DNA of 64,000 bases, from contig PTFA01000081.1 of assembly GCA_003342895.1 (NCBI GenBank), forward strand, positions 3,614,434-3,678,433. Direction: 5' to 3'. The stretch comes from Casuarius casuarius (Eukaryota > Chordata > Aves > Casuariiformes > Casuariidae). Below the pieces are notes generated by a model. That model saw only the letters and a program-made list of their open reading frames with translations. It was not told the origin of the DNA and searched no databases. Of the stretch, positions 35,684-48,035 are shown piece after piece; position 1 is the first letter of the stretch; every line of letters starts with the position of its first letter. The position numbers and the translations under genes were made by a program.

Positions 35684-35869
35684 GGGTGGGTTAGAATTTT
35701 AAGCAAGGTGCATGAGACATTATCTACAAGTTAAGAATTTTAACAGTCATGTTGCTGTTACGATCATTCTTAACTCTGAATTCTCTTCCATGTAAATAGA
35801 TGAGATTTTACCAATATGCACCAATATTGACCATTAGCATAACNCTGTAAATTTAAATAATCACCAAAA

Positions 35870-35966
35870 TAAGGTTCTGATCTTGCTTACACCAAAAACA
35901 GTTGGAGAAAGTCAATGGAAAGACAGCAGATTTATACTAATGGAGCTAAGAATAGAATCCAGTCCA
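35870..35966. repeat. Old TTACACC/TCAATGG-type repeat fragment
   Basis: AAGGTTCTGATCTTGCTTAC continues as ACACC. GAGAAAGTCAATGG follows, then CAGATTTATACTAATGGAGC and GAATAGAATCCAGTCC. This matches, in order, an old sauropsid repeat whose consensus runs CTGATCTCNNTTACACC...GTCAATGGAGTTACACC...GAATCTGGCCC. I know the pattern but not a certain family name. Confidence 0.5.
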
Positions 35967-35969
35967 AAA

Positions 35970-36775
35970 TAGGTTTAAAGCAAGAAGTCTTCCTTCAAAG
36001 TATAATGATGATGGCCTTTTCTTGAGCTGTAGAAATAGGTGCTGAAAGAAAAGGAAGCAGGGAAGGACTGCATGTAGAGGAGTTATGTCTTCTACTCTAC
36101 AGATATCTCAGTTTAATTTTGCTTATATTTTTGGTGTGTAAGACTTCAGATACTGAAGGTGATCAGCTTTCTGTACCGGGACATACTGAGCAGTAGGTGT
36201 GACAGTGATGGGCTGGAGCAGTTCATTTAGCAAAACTGAAATGAAAGATCTATTTCATTCAAATGTCACTTCTAAGAGTTCATGGGGTAACTTTTCGTTN
36301 TATGAATCTACAAGAAGATCTCGCTTGTTCTCCTCTGCAAAACCAGTGACAATTTGCTGAAATAGACTTGACCCATCTGTATGCCGGGGACTTAGGTGCT
36401 GCTGCTGACCTTTCTGCACACCACGTGCTTGCTGCCTGGGTTGGATCGGGTTAGGACAGAGCACAGCTAAGTTGAAAAGGATTTATGCTCTTACTCTCCT
36501 GGATCATTACTCATGTACGTACAGTGTTAAGAAAAATGGACACTGCATCCTGAGACAGAACTGGGTCCAAGTCTGGTAGGCTTCTACAGGGTATAACTGA
36601 GTCTACAGCTCTTCAGGTAGACTGAAGAGGATCACTGAAAAGGTTGAGCATAGTGTGGGACTGTACTTAAATGCATTTGGAACCTCAGCTGACTTCCTTT
36701 AATGTCAGAGTAGTGATTAACCTTGGTCAACTCCTACTACTGTTTTGTGAAGTGGTTGCAGTAAGAATTCCATNT
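35970..36775. other. Gene-free stretch
   Basis: No gene is supported. The antisense frame at 36255-36464 is unrecognisable and contains the N at 36300. Confidence 0.6.
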
Positions 36776-36779
36776 TTCA

Positions 36780-37070
36780 GCTAATTGTTGGGTCAAGCCC
36801 TGGGGTTGGCTCCTAGAAGCACGGGAGTGAGAATTAGGAACTCCAAAAGTCTGCGTCTTCCTTTGGCACAGGCTCCCCAAGTAGCCTTAGAAAAGGCAGT
36901 TAAGCTACATGTGCCGCCCTGGGCTCGACAGGGGAGTTCAGTGCACTAAGGCAAAGATCTGTAAAGGACATAGGCACCAAGATCTGAGGCTGGAATTCAG
37001 AAGCCTGCATTAGGATGCTACTTTGCCTGTTCAGTGAATTGAGAAAATTCGGTACTAGTAATGGGATTCA
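36780..37070. repeat. Long TTAGGNNCCTAA-type old repeat copy
   Basis: The segment contains a series of related words in one direction: TTGGCTCCTAGAAGC, GAATTAGGAACTCC, ACAGGCTCCCCAAG, CATAGGCACCAAGATCTGAG, GGAATTCAGAAGCCTGCATT and AGGATGCTAC. This is the style of an old sauropsid interspersed repeat in which (T)TAGGCNCCTAA recurs every few dozen bases. It is the longest such copy in the window. It is decayed, with no coding capacity. Confidence 0.5.
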
Positions 37071-37074
37071 CATG

Positions 37075-39000
37075 AAGCAGTATTCTAAGCAGGGGAGTGA
37101 GTCAGCGAGCTGGAGAAATGCTAAAGAAAGGAGTAAGTTGCTTTGCTTCAGTAGGTAACTAAGTCCTTTTCTTGAATCTGACCCTGAATACCGAAGTATT
37201 AGTAATATGTACCAGTCAGCCTGTGTTTAGAATTCCACTGCATTTCCTTAGGGAAATGAAGCAAATTAAACTTTTTTTTCATTTGACACTGTTATTAAAG
37301 TACAAAGCTGAACACCAAACTGTACTGGAGGCCCAGTGCTATACTGGAGGGAGCCACACTTCCCTTGTTTCTATTCCATTTATGAATGCCCTTCATCAAC
37401 TAATCACTGTTTGGCACAGTATTAAATTTAATCACTGAACTCCAAAACGTTGTAATGTGTCTACCTACTCCATGGTCCCATTTGGATGGAAATTTTCTGT
37501 CTNGTTTAAAGACTATTAAAGCCCTGCCTTTCTTGTGCAGAACAAAAGGGTATTGTTTACTTTGTTTTTCTTTATTTTTGTATTCAACAAAAGATGATTA
37601 TTCTGTCTCCTCAGTGCGGAGATCCCTGTGAACATGTAGACCTCCTCTCTACTTGCTTCTTTTGCCCCGGGTGACTGCAAAATAGAGAGATTTCCTTCAC
37701 ACAGAAGCTTACAGTTGAAATGCACAAAAGTAAATGTTATTTAGCTAAATCTTCAAGGTTTTCCTAATGAAAGTATTAATTAAAAAGTTGATGTTAGGCA
37801 CAANTGAGTCAAGAAACAGTGTTACAAAGCACAGCAGCAGTAGAACGACAATAACACACGTTTATGATTAAGAATGAATCTTTCACAGTATAAAAGCATT
37901 TGTTTCAGTCAAAACCTTTTGACCTTTTAAGAGAGATGCAGCAACCCACAAACATCTAGTTGTTTGGATCCTACTATTGCCATCACATTATAACCTAGGG
38001 AGAATAGCTTTTTGATGCCAACTACTCGGCAGCCTGTAGGCAGGACAGCAGTGTTCTTGCTTTTTGAGAGCTAGCAGCCCATTCACAGTGGGTTGACTTT
38101 CAAAAGACCCATTTATTGAATGACGCAAGGTGCAAATTATGACTCACTCTGCATAGGTTAAGTTTGTAAAAATCAACNTATATTCATCTTCCTAGCACCT
38201 ACACAGCTGCATACTGTATTTATTATCTCTAGGATCCCATTAACCCTTTTAAAGGCTTAAAAGTGATCTGTAATACAACCTAGACAAACTTAACATTCTT
38301 ATCTAGTGAACTGAATTTTTTCCCCCTTTATCAGCGATGAACAAGTGATGAGGCTGGATTTTTTTCTGTTGGCCAGGATTAGGTCACAGAGCGGCCCAGC
38401 AATCTGATTTTGAACATTTCCTCCTGTTCTGACAGCCTCATAAAAAATACGGCTTGGTGTTGTTTGCTGATATGTGACACTGTATTTCCAGGTCTTAACC
38501 AGATGAACCAGCTACTCTTGAATCTCTGAGTCCTCTCATGATCTTGCAGTGATACTGTAAGTAATTCTTGTTTATTATAAGCATTTTTTTAAGCAAAGTT
38601 TGATGCCAGTCCAGCACATTTTAACAGTTTAAACTTTTCCTTGTAATTCCTGCTTATATCCCAACCTACCTTTTAGGGTAGATTTAGGGGTGCTAGGAGC
38701 AGTATTGCTGTGCTTGCATGGCCTTTAAAAGGGCAGAACCACCTCTTCACTGTCTCCACCCACCTCCTTCCCATCTCCAGGAAGTTTGGAGATTCAGATG
38801 TGGTTCCTAAACCTTTGTCAATGAGGAAGGTCTGCTACCCTGCTGGAAATGGTGTGCAGCCACTTGTTCCTGTATTTCAGCTCTCCTTCCTCTCAGGAAA
38901 CCCAAACTTCCAGGGAAGGAAAACCCAAAATGACCCTTGTACATATGGTTACAAAAAAAGGTGGTTGCTTAACGGGGCGGGGATGTTACCTCATATGAAG
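37075..39000. other. Gene-free stretch
   Basis: No gene is supported. The sense frame at 38710-39072 (120 codons) runs into the MIR fragment downstream, which argues against it being coding. The part around 38330-38480 is repeat-free and contains AGGTCACAGAG (nuclear-receptor half-site-like) and TCATAAAAAATACGG; it might be conserved. N bases occur at 37503, 37804 and 38178. Confidence 0.5.
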
Positions 39001-39004
39001 GGCT

Positions 39005-39090
39005 TTGTTTCTCCATCTGTTCCGTTACTGTGCCTGTCACAAATAATGACAGCTATTACAGGATTGCTATAGGGACACATAAATGAAGCT
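39005..39090 (+). repeat. MIR-like SINE 3' fragment
   Basis: TTTGTTTCTCCATCTGTTCC fits the consensus CAGTTTCCCCATCTGTAAAA. AATAATGACAGCTATTACAG and GATTGCTATAGGG then fit AATAATANCTACCTNACAGGGTTGTTATGAGG. The final CATAAATGAA fits the tail ATTAAATGAG. Direction is plus. Confidence 0.6.
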
Positions 39091-39094
39091 CCTA

Positions 39095-39685
39095 TTTCTT
39101 TGACCCCATCTCTGTATTCCTAACTTATGCAGAATTTTTCTTGTCAGGTGGTGTGGCCAGACTAGAGGAGGGACNGTACCTTCTCTTATTGTGGGTGAAT
39201 GAGTACTGCAGAAAGAGCTTTTCTCCAGTGCTGAATCAAACACTGAAATTAATTTACTTCCTCTCTGCTCATACCTCCTGTGTGTCAGCTTTCTGAAAGC
39301 CACAGTATGCTAACCTACTTGCAGAGATTCCTACAGAAAGGAAGTGGCAGAATTGCATTGTGAGATTATTTCTACCAAATTAATGTGAAAAATGAACACT
39401 GTCCAGATACTTGTCTGTGTCTTTTCTCAGGGAATAAGTATTAGCCTGTTGACTTTCATGGCCCATCACTTCTAAACATAAAAAGTGAATTTTGGATTAT
39501 AGGTAGGAAGCAAATTGGAGCTGAGTATGAAGATATATTTCCTGTTGTTTTTAAGCCCATAATAAAACTTACTGGATACTGACGAAAAATTAATGGATTT
39601 AAAAGAAATTATCATCTGCCCCCGTTTAATCCTTGAAAGAAAAAGGCTTATGGATTCTCTCTAATAGTTTACTCTATAGGACAGA
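39095..39685. other. Gene-free stretch
   Basis: Nothing supported. The antisense frame at 39067-39303 overlaps the MIR tail and contains an N at 39175. Confidence 0.65.
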
Positions 39686-39689
39686 ACAA

Positions 39690-39765
39690 TGGAGGCTTGA
39701 TGCAAAACTCATTGGAATCAGTAAAAAGGCCCCCATTTTATGCCTCAGGTTTGTAGCCTGACAAA
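39690..39765. repeat. Old fold-back (CATTGGAATCA-type) repeat fragment
   Basis: GGCTTGATGCAAAACTCATT leads into GGAATCAGTAAAAAGGC, then CCCCATTTTATGCCTC and AGGTTTG. This fits the symmetric repeat GATNCAAANCCCATTGAAGTCA...GACTCCCATTGACTTCA...GGTTTGG. The copy is diverged but the order is right. Confidence 0.45.
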
Positions 39766-39769
39766 AATC

Positions 39770-42700
39770 TGTTATGGCAGCTGCCACCTTTACTAACCCA
39801 CCAGGATTCGGCCCGGGTCCCTCTAGGGCTGCAGCAGTAATGGCTCTTAAGCCTGGCTGAAGCAGAGTGGTGTTCCCTATGGATCAGGCACAGAGGTGGA
39901 CCTGTAACACACTCACCTGCGTGTTACATCAGTAAGTCTAGTATGTGCTGTTCCAGTTGCAGCTCTTGTAAATTAAATAGAGAAATAAGCTGCTCTTTTG
40001 CTTCTTGCCACAGCTGAAATATGATCCAAGGCTCAGGTAGATTCCAGCTGTGATCTTGCTCCTTGGTTATGAACATACATTTATGTTCTTAAGACATTAT
40101 AGCTCCTTCTACACAGGCAAAAATTGTAAAAACAAAATGAACAACGTTCTCTGTGTACAGTAGAGTTATTTAAAGTGCCTGAGGGCTTGAACATAAGCAG
40201 ACACTGTGTTCGCATACAATATAAGCAAGACTTCTGGGTTTTGGCATTTATAATGACAATTAAAAATACAGCAGGCATGTTTCAGCAACTTTATGAGATG
40301 CCATAAACATCTAGAAAAGGATTCCAGACAAAAGTAAAGATTCACAGTAAGGATCCTTTTCTTTTTCTTGTTTCCTACCTTGGTTTTTAATGTGATGTAT
40401 TGTGACGCACCACAAAACTAATGAACCAAATGTATGGGGCAGAAAGTAACTCACTCTTTGGAAGCTATTGTGAGGTGGAAAATGCTTCTTAGGAAGAGTC
40501 AAAATTTACAATCTGTATGGCTCTGTTCAGGTAATTGTTTTACCTTCCTGCTTCTCCAACATATCTTGAGGAGAAAAAGCCCCAAACAAGTCTGGAAGGG
40601 GGAAAAAAACACTCTCCTTCCTTGACACAGGGGCAAACAGTATTTTCAAAATCTCTCCTGGTCAGAAATGTGAAGCTGCTTGCATTTTCTTAGATATGTT
40701 TACCACAGAAGCTTTGCTACTGCATGGTCAGTTGGTTATTTTCACTGTAGCCTCATAACAGAATAGAGCATGCCTTGCATCACAACCCTTTTTATTCCAT
40801 ATATTTTATATGTTTAAGCAACATAGTGTTTACAAATATATAGCAAGAGGTACCTCCTGTTGTGAATACGGTTTAGGCATTAAGCTAAGGTGAGAGGAAG
40901 AACCTGAATCTCAAGTTAAGGCTTTAATTACAAGGCTTTTCTTCCTCNATAGTTTTTTCCTGCCACTTGTAAACCTTAGACAAAAGGAGTGAGGAGCTGA
41001 AGATGGGTTCCTCAGCTTTGTGGGTTCTTTAAACCTGAGTTTCTCCTCAGTCTTTTGGCAAAGTGCTTTGAAATATTGTTATGACACTGAGTGAAACTTC
41101 TTACAGGATGGTCAACTCTTTTCTAGCCTTAAGAAGGGAGACATGAATGGCAGTGTGTTTTCAGTACTTTTAAAATCTATCTTTCCTCTTTACAGTGCTT
41201 TAGCAAAATGTTTTGTTCTGTGCGTGCATTCAAGCCAGGTAGCCATCAAGGGACCTGCCGTGAGATGCTCAGCCAAATCTCGGTCCAGCTTTCCTGGCTT
41301 TCACACAGGTCCCCCCTTACCATAGGCATCATGCATGGCTCCTCATATATTTTCTCTTCCCTTCTCGCTTCACTGTTCTTGCAAACATGCAAGTCTTGTA
41401 GACTTTTGGGGATAAGTGCAAGGAATTTACCCTCTTCCTATAGGCAGGAGCCAGGGAAAAGTTACTGTCTACTTTCTTCTCACCGGCCACCCAGCCTTGG
41501 GATTGCTTTTCAGGAGTCAGGACTAAGTAAGAATTAGGTTCTTGGCACCCCCAAGTGAGCTAATGCTGAGCACCCGTGATCCACCATGCAATGGCAACTG
41601 CGTTTCATCCCCCGTGCTCCTGGTCTGCCTGAATCAGGGCAGGAAGAAGTGAGGAAACCATCTGCTTTATCATCCCTGGAGCACAAACTACTCTGCATGG
41701 ACTGGGAGAGAGACATCTGCCAGAGAAGAGGGAGATAAAGGGTATCTTAGGGTTACATTTGTTTCCTGTGGCTATGCATTGGCTTTGTTTTAGTTTTCCT
41801 TTCCCCTCCCCTGACCACAATTCAAGACTACCACGTATGTAGCAGCTCTCTTTTTCCCCTTTACCTGTGTTTATTTCCTTCAGTTAGGCCATAATTTCAC
41901 AATTTGAGGGATTCGGAGGCAATTCCATTTTCCCCTTCTACCTTGCTACTTGTAGCCTCCTGTTCTGACCCGGCGGCAGTTGCGATGCCGTGCTGGGAAC
42001 CAAAGTAGCATTCTTTTTTTAGCAGATTTGTTTTTTGCCTTGGATTCTTTCCCTGACTCTGTTGACAGTGTAGCCCAGGCAGCTCTGTCCACGCAGCGTG
42101 GGGCATCAGGCACATTCTCTAGGCCTCCTACGGAAATCTTTATCTCCCTGAAGCGGGGCCCTGGGCTGGATTTCAGCCCTCACGCAGGTGGTCAGCACTG
42201 GGCCAAGCTCAAGTCCATGTAAGAGCTATTTCAGGGGTTTAAGTGGGCATTAGATAGGGTCTAATTTTAACATTCATCCTCTGCACAGGATAAATTTGAT
42301 GTTAATTGTACCGAAACTGCTGTGGTGGCTGGTCTTTCTAGCTATGAGTGATCTCTTGTGCTTATTCCTTTGCAATAGCAGCTCTGTGATTTTTTCATGT
42401 ATACAATCAACCTGAAACTCACTTAATGAAATAAGGTGTGTAATTGCTGTTATCACCAAAATCATAATGAGAAAAGCAGTTGCAGTACATCTCCAGAATG
42501 CTACTCCTGTGCCTCGCTGAACACTACGGGTATCTTCTGCTGAAATGTAGCTGATCTAACATGGAACAGATTTCAGCAATCTCTTCCACTTGTCCAGCAG
42601 TGCAGAATTGTTCCGTACTTTTTATTCGTTCATGCTTTGCCCAGCCATGACAGACAAAACTGTGCCTGTTTGGCAGAGCGTATCACAATCCATTGCTCCT

Positions 42701-43155
42701 CAGTCTTAGGAAATTTATCTTACTGTTCAAAACAATTCCTCACACTCCTTGACGTTTACTCCTATGGGTCTTTGTAGACTGTTATGTCTGCCCTTACTTG
42801 TTGTTTAACCTAGCTATAAGCATTAGCTCTGTCCTCATAAATCATTTCCCTTCAGCTCTGTAGCTAGGCTGACTGCCTGTGTTCCTAAGTATGAAAAACC
42901 CAGGCTAAGCCTACCCTTTAAATGTCTACTCCCAACAGTATTTTCTTGGTGGCACAAAATCATTGCTCTGCATGAAATCATTGCTGGCTTACTGCGTGTT
43001 CCTTTGCTGATTATACTGACCTAAGGATCTATACCAGCGGTTCTCTAATTTTCTTTTCCGTGTCCTCCCACATACTCTTAGGACTTGTTCCACTTCTTCC
43101 TCCAGCTTTAAAACCACTGGTTTAGGCTCCCTGCCCGTTCCCCCAAGAGTTCATC
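39770..43155. other. Gene-free stretch
   Basis: No gene, RNA gene or confident repeat can be supported. AAAGTGCTTTGAAATATTG near 41059 resembles a MIR 3' end, but the body is missing. Frames at 41208-41537 (+), 41605-41820 (-), 41897-42115 (-) and 41980-42222 (+) are unrecognisable. Only one N occurs between 39176 and 43718. Confidence 0.55.
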
Positions 43156-43159
43156 TTTT

Positions 43160-43640
43160 AGGAGTAGCTGAGGCTGCGGTGAGTGACCAGCAAGTTCCCC
43201 ATAGCCTCTGCTCCCGCTTCCTTCCTCCTTCCTCCTTCGCTCAAGGTCTTCTCCGTGGCCCAAAGACAGTTCCCAGGGACCACTGGAAGGTGGACTCTCA
43301 CAGCATGTCTTCTTGGATCAGTATCTGGTGGGTGCAGCTCCCTGGAGCAGAGTAAGGAAGAATAACTGTGGCTGAATTAAATCCTCTTCCAGTCCCGGCA
43401 CCCAACCCTCTGTGTTGGGAAGTGAGATCGCAAAAGCTCTCTGTGCATCCTCAACTACGGATCCTCTGCCCATGGCTTGCCAAGTCTGGCCACCCCCAGG
43501 CTCTGACGCCTTCGTGGCAAGGAGCTCCAGGGAGCCATGGCTGCCCTGGGGCAGGAGATGCTGGGCAGGGAGCTGGGCCATGTGCTCCCCAGCCATCACC
43601 TTCCCACAGTGAGAAAGCATGGGAATTCCTCCACTTTTGC
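43160..43640. other. GC-enriched patch
   Basis: GC content rises clearly, with a (CCTT)-like run at about 43206-43229 and moderate CpG. Frames 43318-43620 and 43451-43735 (-) and 43368-43709 and 43412-43612 (+) all overlap. This again reflects few AT-rich stops rather than a gene. No promoter signature such as a dense CpG island is present. It could be an exon or UTR of an unrecognised transcript, but the sequence gives no proof. Confidence 0.4.
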
Positions 43641-43644
43641 CCCC

Positions 43645-44345
43645 TTTTCCCAGACCTCAGTGCTGGGATAGTTTCTGTGCCCCTCGGAAGGGAACTGTCC
43701 GTGCTTTGAGAGCAGTTCNTCTGTACGGAGTGCATACAAATTTCAGGAGCTTGGTGGTGAGGCAGGAATGTGCAGCTGGTTGAGGNGTCTTTGAAGGAAC
43801 CCAGATCTTAAAACAAATTAACTGCCACAAAATATCACCAGGAATAATTCAGGAGAACCCTGAAAAATGTGCATTTATACAGTTAATAAGGACTCTTCAG
43901 TGACTGCAGCAAGTACTGAAAATAATTAAAGAGTTGTGTAAGGCACAGGAATTATTACTTCAGGGTGCAAACCAAGCTTTGACTGTTAGGGCCAAGGAAG
44001 AAAATTTCCATGTGGGCTGATTTGTCTAAAGCTGCCTTTTGCAAACTTCCTTTTACCTTTTTGTAAAATATTTGGTAGTGGTCACAACCACAGATATGAG
44101 AGGGTGCAAGAGGTCTCCCATGTAGTCCAACATAGGAGACCCAACCATCACATGCAAAGTAGAGTATTGTTCTTTTTCTAGCTTTTAAAAGCTTGGGAAT
44201 TGCAAAATATCTTGAAAGCAAGGAGCAGGATGTGACAGAAGACGTTAGATACTGATGTATTTCCTTTCCTAAAAACTCAAAAGCTTTAGTCAAGCCTCAA
44301 GTCTATGCTGTGTTTCTTTCCTACTCACATTCTTTTTAACTCCCC
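43645..44345. other. Gene-free stretch
   Basis: Nothing supported. The antisense frame at 43955-44293 (112 codons) is unrecognisable. N bases occur at 43719 and 43786. Confidence 0.6.
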
Positions 44346-44353
44346 CACTCTCC

Positions 44354-44420
44354 TCCAGTTTGTTTCTCTGTTAAATGAGGCTGATTATTACAGTATGTTT
44401 TCTTTCACAACTCTGTCTTG
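44354..44420 (+). repeat. Possible MIR core/3' fragment
   Basis: CTCCAGTTTGTTTCTCTGTT followed by AAATGAGGCTGATTATTACAG fits the MIR stretch CTCAGTTTCCTCATCTGTAAAATGGGGATAATAATA with an indel. Only this part is recognisable, so the call is tentative. Confidence 0.4.
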
Positions 44421-44424
44421 TCGC

Positions 44425-45915
44425 AGAGCTGGCAGAATCTTCCATGTGTCTTGCAGCAGCAAAAGAGTCCGGTCCTAAATTTGGGATGAGTGCTGTTCAA
44501 AAGCTACTCTTGTTTCACCTCTGACCTAAAGACCCATTCTTTAAAACTTTGAACATTTATTTTGATTTTTCAGAAGCCTGGATTGTCTTCATACTTGAGC
44601 AAGAGGGTCCTACATGAGCCTGAGTTAAGTTAAGCTGTGTCTGGGAGATTTAGTCTTGTGGCTTGATTTAGTAATTCTACCTGTTCACATATCTTAACTA
44701 TGAAAGGATTACACTTTCTCCTCTAAAATAAAGGAGACTCTTACACCAAACTTAACTCTCTATATTTTTTTGGTTTCTGTGTGAGCACACACATGAACTT
44801 TTTTGTTTAGTTGAGTAACTCCTGTAGCCATATTTTTTAATCTGTTTGCANCTCTTCAAACACAGGGCAAGCACAGAAAAAGAATATCAAGTGTAACCAG
44901 AAAAACCAAAAATCTAGCTCCTCCCTCAAATCTTCACAGTCATCATTGTTTCTGCTACTTATTACAGGAAACATCGTATGCCTACTTAAGCTGTTGTAGA
45001 AAAAGCCACTAATGTACAGTCCCTTATATTAGAATTTTTAAAACTATGGCACCAAATTCTGAAATTGGACTTTTTTGCTCCCAAAATGAGAAAGAAGAAG
45101 AAAGGCAACAATCCACTTGGGAATGAGGGTCTTTCATTTCTGCCTGGTGAGTAGTTTGATAAAAGTTTAACTGTGCAAGCACTTATTCACCAGGAAAGGT
45201 TAGTCATTGCCTTGCTTTCTTATACTTNGTTACCAGCTTTCACATGGTTTTTCTGGGCCTTTCTAACCAGGTTCATGAAGTTTGAGCTCTCTTACTGGCT
45301 TCTCACATTCCCTCATTATAGATCGATCATGCTGTAACGATGAGCTCTAAAGAAACTACTCTAAATATATGCGTTAAGTATTGAGGCAGCTCTCTNGCAC
45401 TTGTTGCGCATTCATCAGACTAAATCAGAAACAAAGCTGAAATCCTTTCCAAAAGGCAGAGGCTGAGCTTTAAAAGGAACCTTCCTTAAAAAGTGAAACA
45501 CAAGACTTATACCGGCTGTCTGATAGTAATGAGTTCTGTACTAGTATTACTCAAATGAGTACGGAATCAGTGCAGCTTAGCGATGGTCTAGGATGTGCGG
45601 AAATATGCTGTAATCCCTCTGACTTCCTTATGAGGGGAGGACCATACTATCGGGAGAAATGGCATGGGACTAAATTAATAACATTTGTGTTGGCTCTCTG
45701 AGACACTGCCAGCTTTCTCAGCCACAAAACATGGGAATCCCAGGTTGAAGGTTGATGCCCTGAACTTCATAAATGGCCTCATGCCCACTGACTCAGGGCA
45801 GCATATATAAATGGGGTAAGCAAGAGCTAATTTCATCCTGTAAAACATCTCTCCTCTTGAATNTGCTTCTGGATGAGCCATTTTCTCCCATGATTGAATA
45901 TCTCCTCACTTAAAT
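44425..45915. other. Gene-free stretch
   Basis: No gene is supported. The antisense frame at 45675-45881 contains an N (45863) and is unrecognisable. N bases also occur at 44851, 45227 and 45396. Confidence 0.6.
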
Positions 45916-45920
45916 TTTAG

Positions 45921-46230
45921 TCCAGCCTCCGCTGAGGGTAGTAAGAGTTAATTCTTTGATTTTCCTGGAAAAGGAATTGGACTCTGATTCTAGCAAGTTA
46001 GTTTGTCGGAGTGGATTGGTGTATGGTGTGTTGCCTAATGGCACAGTCATGTTCTGTATGTCTAGAGTAGGAATTGTGCAAGAGTCACAGGCTGGTGGTA
46101 AATCTCTTGGTCCCGCTCAGGAGAAGACGTTTGGCAGACAGCCTCTCCCTAACGAGCAGAAGCACACGTTTCTGCGGCCAGCTCTGCAAACACCTTCCCC
46201 TCAGAAGCTGTTCCTTTCGAGCACCAAGAG
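45921..46230 (+). other. Exon candidate (310 nt, open throughout)
   Basis: An acceptor-like ATTTTAG ends at 45920 after a partly pyrimidine stretch. From the codon starting at 45923 one frame stays open for about 103 codons to a good donor, GAG|GTGAGT, with the GT at 46231-46232. The frame meets TGA inside the donor itself. No stop lies between acceptor and donor. There is no in-frame ATG start context, so it would be an internal exon. The peptide has a hydrophobic Leu/Val/Phe-rich first half and a Pro/Gln/Lys-rich second half; I recognise no domain. It contains no N. This is the best exon-like structure in the window, yet chance is a serious alternative. Confidence 0.18.
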
Positions 46231-46239
46231 GTGAGTGAG

Positions 46240-48010
46240 GGAAGTGTAACAAAGTTGCCGTCTACTGCCCAAGACCATTTCTAAGCAATAAAAGCAACTT
46301 AGGTTTGAGCTGACTTGAACATGATAGAATAGAATTAATTTAAAATGCCAGGACATTTTTTGGGCAAAGATGCATTTNGAAAATTTCCATTTTGTTTTGC
46401 CATGTTTATACTGTGAGCTGTAGACACAAAATTATTAGCGTTTCATACCTGCGGCTGAAAAAGGAACCATGTACCCCTGAATGTCGAACANGGCTTTAAT
46501 CTGCTCCGCGGCTTGTTTTGTTTTGTTTTTCTCTGTTTCATTTCCCTTTGCTGTGTTAAGCTCTGACCCTGAAAGGTGAGGAAGTGAAGGAAATGGAAGA
46601 GTGAAATTTGGGGAGTCTGACAGTAAAAAGTCAAGGGAACCACTGGGCAATCTGGCTGGTTGTGAGACTGAAATGTAAGAGGACTCCTCAGATTAATTGC
46701 TTTGGAACCCACTTGCTTATGTATGTGGACTCTCTCAGGCATAAGTCTTACATTATGTCACCAAGATGGCATTTGTGCTTGATTTATGTTGGCATGAGAC
46801 TAGCCATAAACTGCACATGTGTGCCCATAGTAGCCCCTTTTCAAATAGAGCATGTTTATAGAAGCAGGAAGCATGGCTGCAGCGTGAGCATGTGGAGCCT
46901 CTGCTGTGTCAACAGCGTCGCAAATACGGTATCCAGGATCTGCGCGAGGCGTTCGTTTTCCAAGCAGCTGGTAACCTGGAACGCTANTACCAGAGATTAG
47001 CGGTTGGTTGATGGAGCAAAAATGACTTATTAGGTGAAATTTACTCCGCTAAGTGTGTGTACCTGAACAAGAGCCACAATCCACATTTTAATCTGTTTTC
47101 CTTTNGTATTCTATCTAATCCGTGGCTAGTATTTCATGGTGATAATCTCCACCCCCGCCCTTCCTTGGAGAATATGGAGATACACTATATTAATTATATT
47201 TTATTCTGTAGTCCCTTAATTTATCTTTAAAAAGAGTATATTTGCTTTCCTGTCTGAATAGATTTTGAAGCCTTCAAGTCATATTCAGGGAAGTGTAAAC
47301 TCGTCGCTGTTCTATATAGTACATTAAAAATAGTTCAATACATATAAACAATATTCAAGATTTCTTTTAGGAGATACAAGACATATAAATGAAGATGAAA
47401 AAGGGCAAAGCATTTTTTTGACTGAGAAAATTGTATTCTTTGGTTCCTCATATGCATTTATTTGCACAGTCTTCAACCTGCAAGAGTTGTGAGGTGCTAT
47501 AAATANGCACAAATAACCTTTTCTGTGGTACTTCATCCACTTGCGTCTGCTGTGCCTGAAGTGAAATGACAGCTTTTTGTGCTTCAGGATTGCAGCACCC
47601 TTGAACATCTTCTGTGACACTGCCAAAACTCTTAACAGAAAGGGAAAGATGAAGGTGAAGCAAGCCATGAGGGTCCTCTCTCCTCCATCTGTGTTGACCT
47701 AAAAGCAGACTACATCAGCTGCACACTGTAGGATTTCTCTTTTGTAACACCTCTTTCTTCAGACCTTAAAGAAGTCTGTAACAGAGGCAGTGTTACTGTG
47801 TACAAAACAGTCTAAGTTCCCAAGAGCTGATAATGCAGAAGGAATCCTTCTGCATGTGGTGTATGTTCCCCTCTTTTTTTCCCTCAGTTGGGAAAGTCCT
47901 CATCTTAGTATTTACGTGATCCAAATGATTTTTTTAGCTTGGGCACATCTCACACAGGGAGTTGGTGTGAAAGTCCAAGAAAAAAGATCCTCATGTTTTG
48001 GAGAGGCTGC
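46240..48010. other. Gene-free stretch
   Basis: No gene is supported. The sense frame at 46608-47000 (130 codons) and antisense frames at 46435-46742 and 47324-47668 are unrecognisable and carry N bases (46491, 46987, 47506). Confidence 0.55.
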
Positions 48011-48019
48011 NAGAAAATG

Positions 48020-48035
48020 ATGCATCATGATGCAT
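48020..48035. repeat. Perfect 16-bp palindrome with ATGCAT cores
   Basis: ATGCATCATGATGCAT is its own reverse complement, and flanking bases extend a TGATGCAT direct repeat. The ATGCAT words resemble POU/octamer-type half-sites. It may be a paired binding site or just a short palindrome. Confidence 0.85.

Noticed and set aside
41000..41100. MIR 3' end at AAAGTGCTTTGAAATATTG
   Set aside because: The MIR core and body are not recognisable around it.
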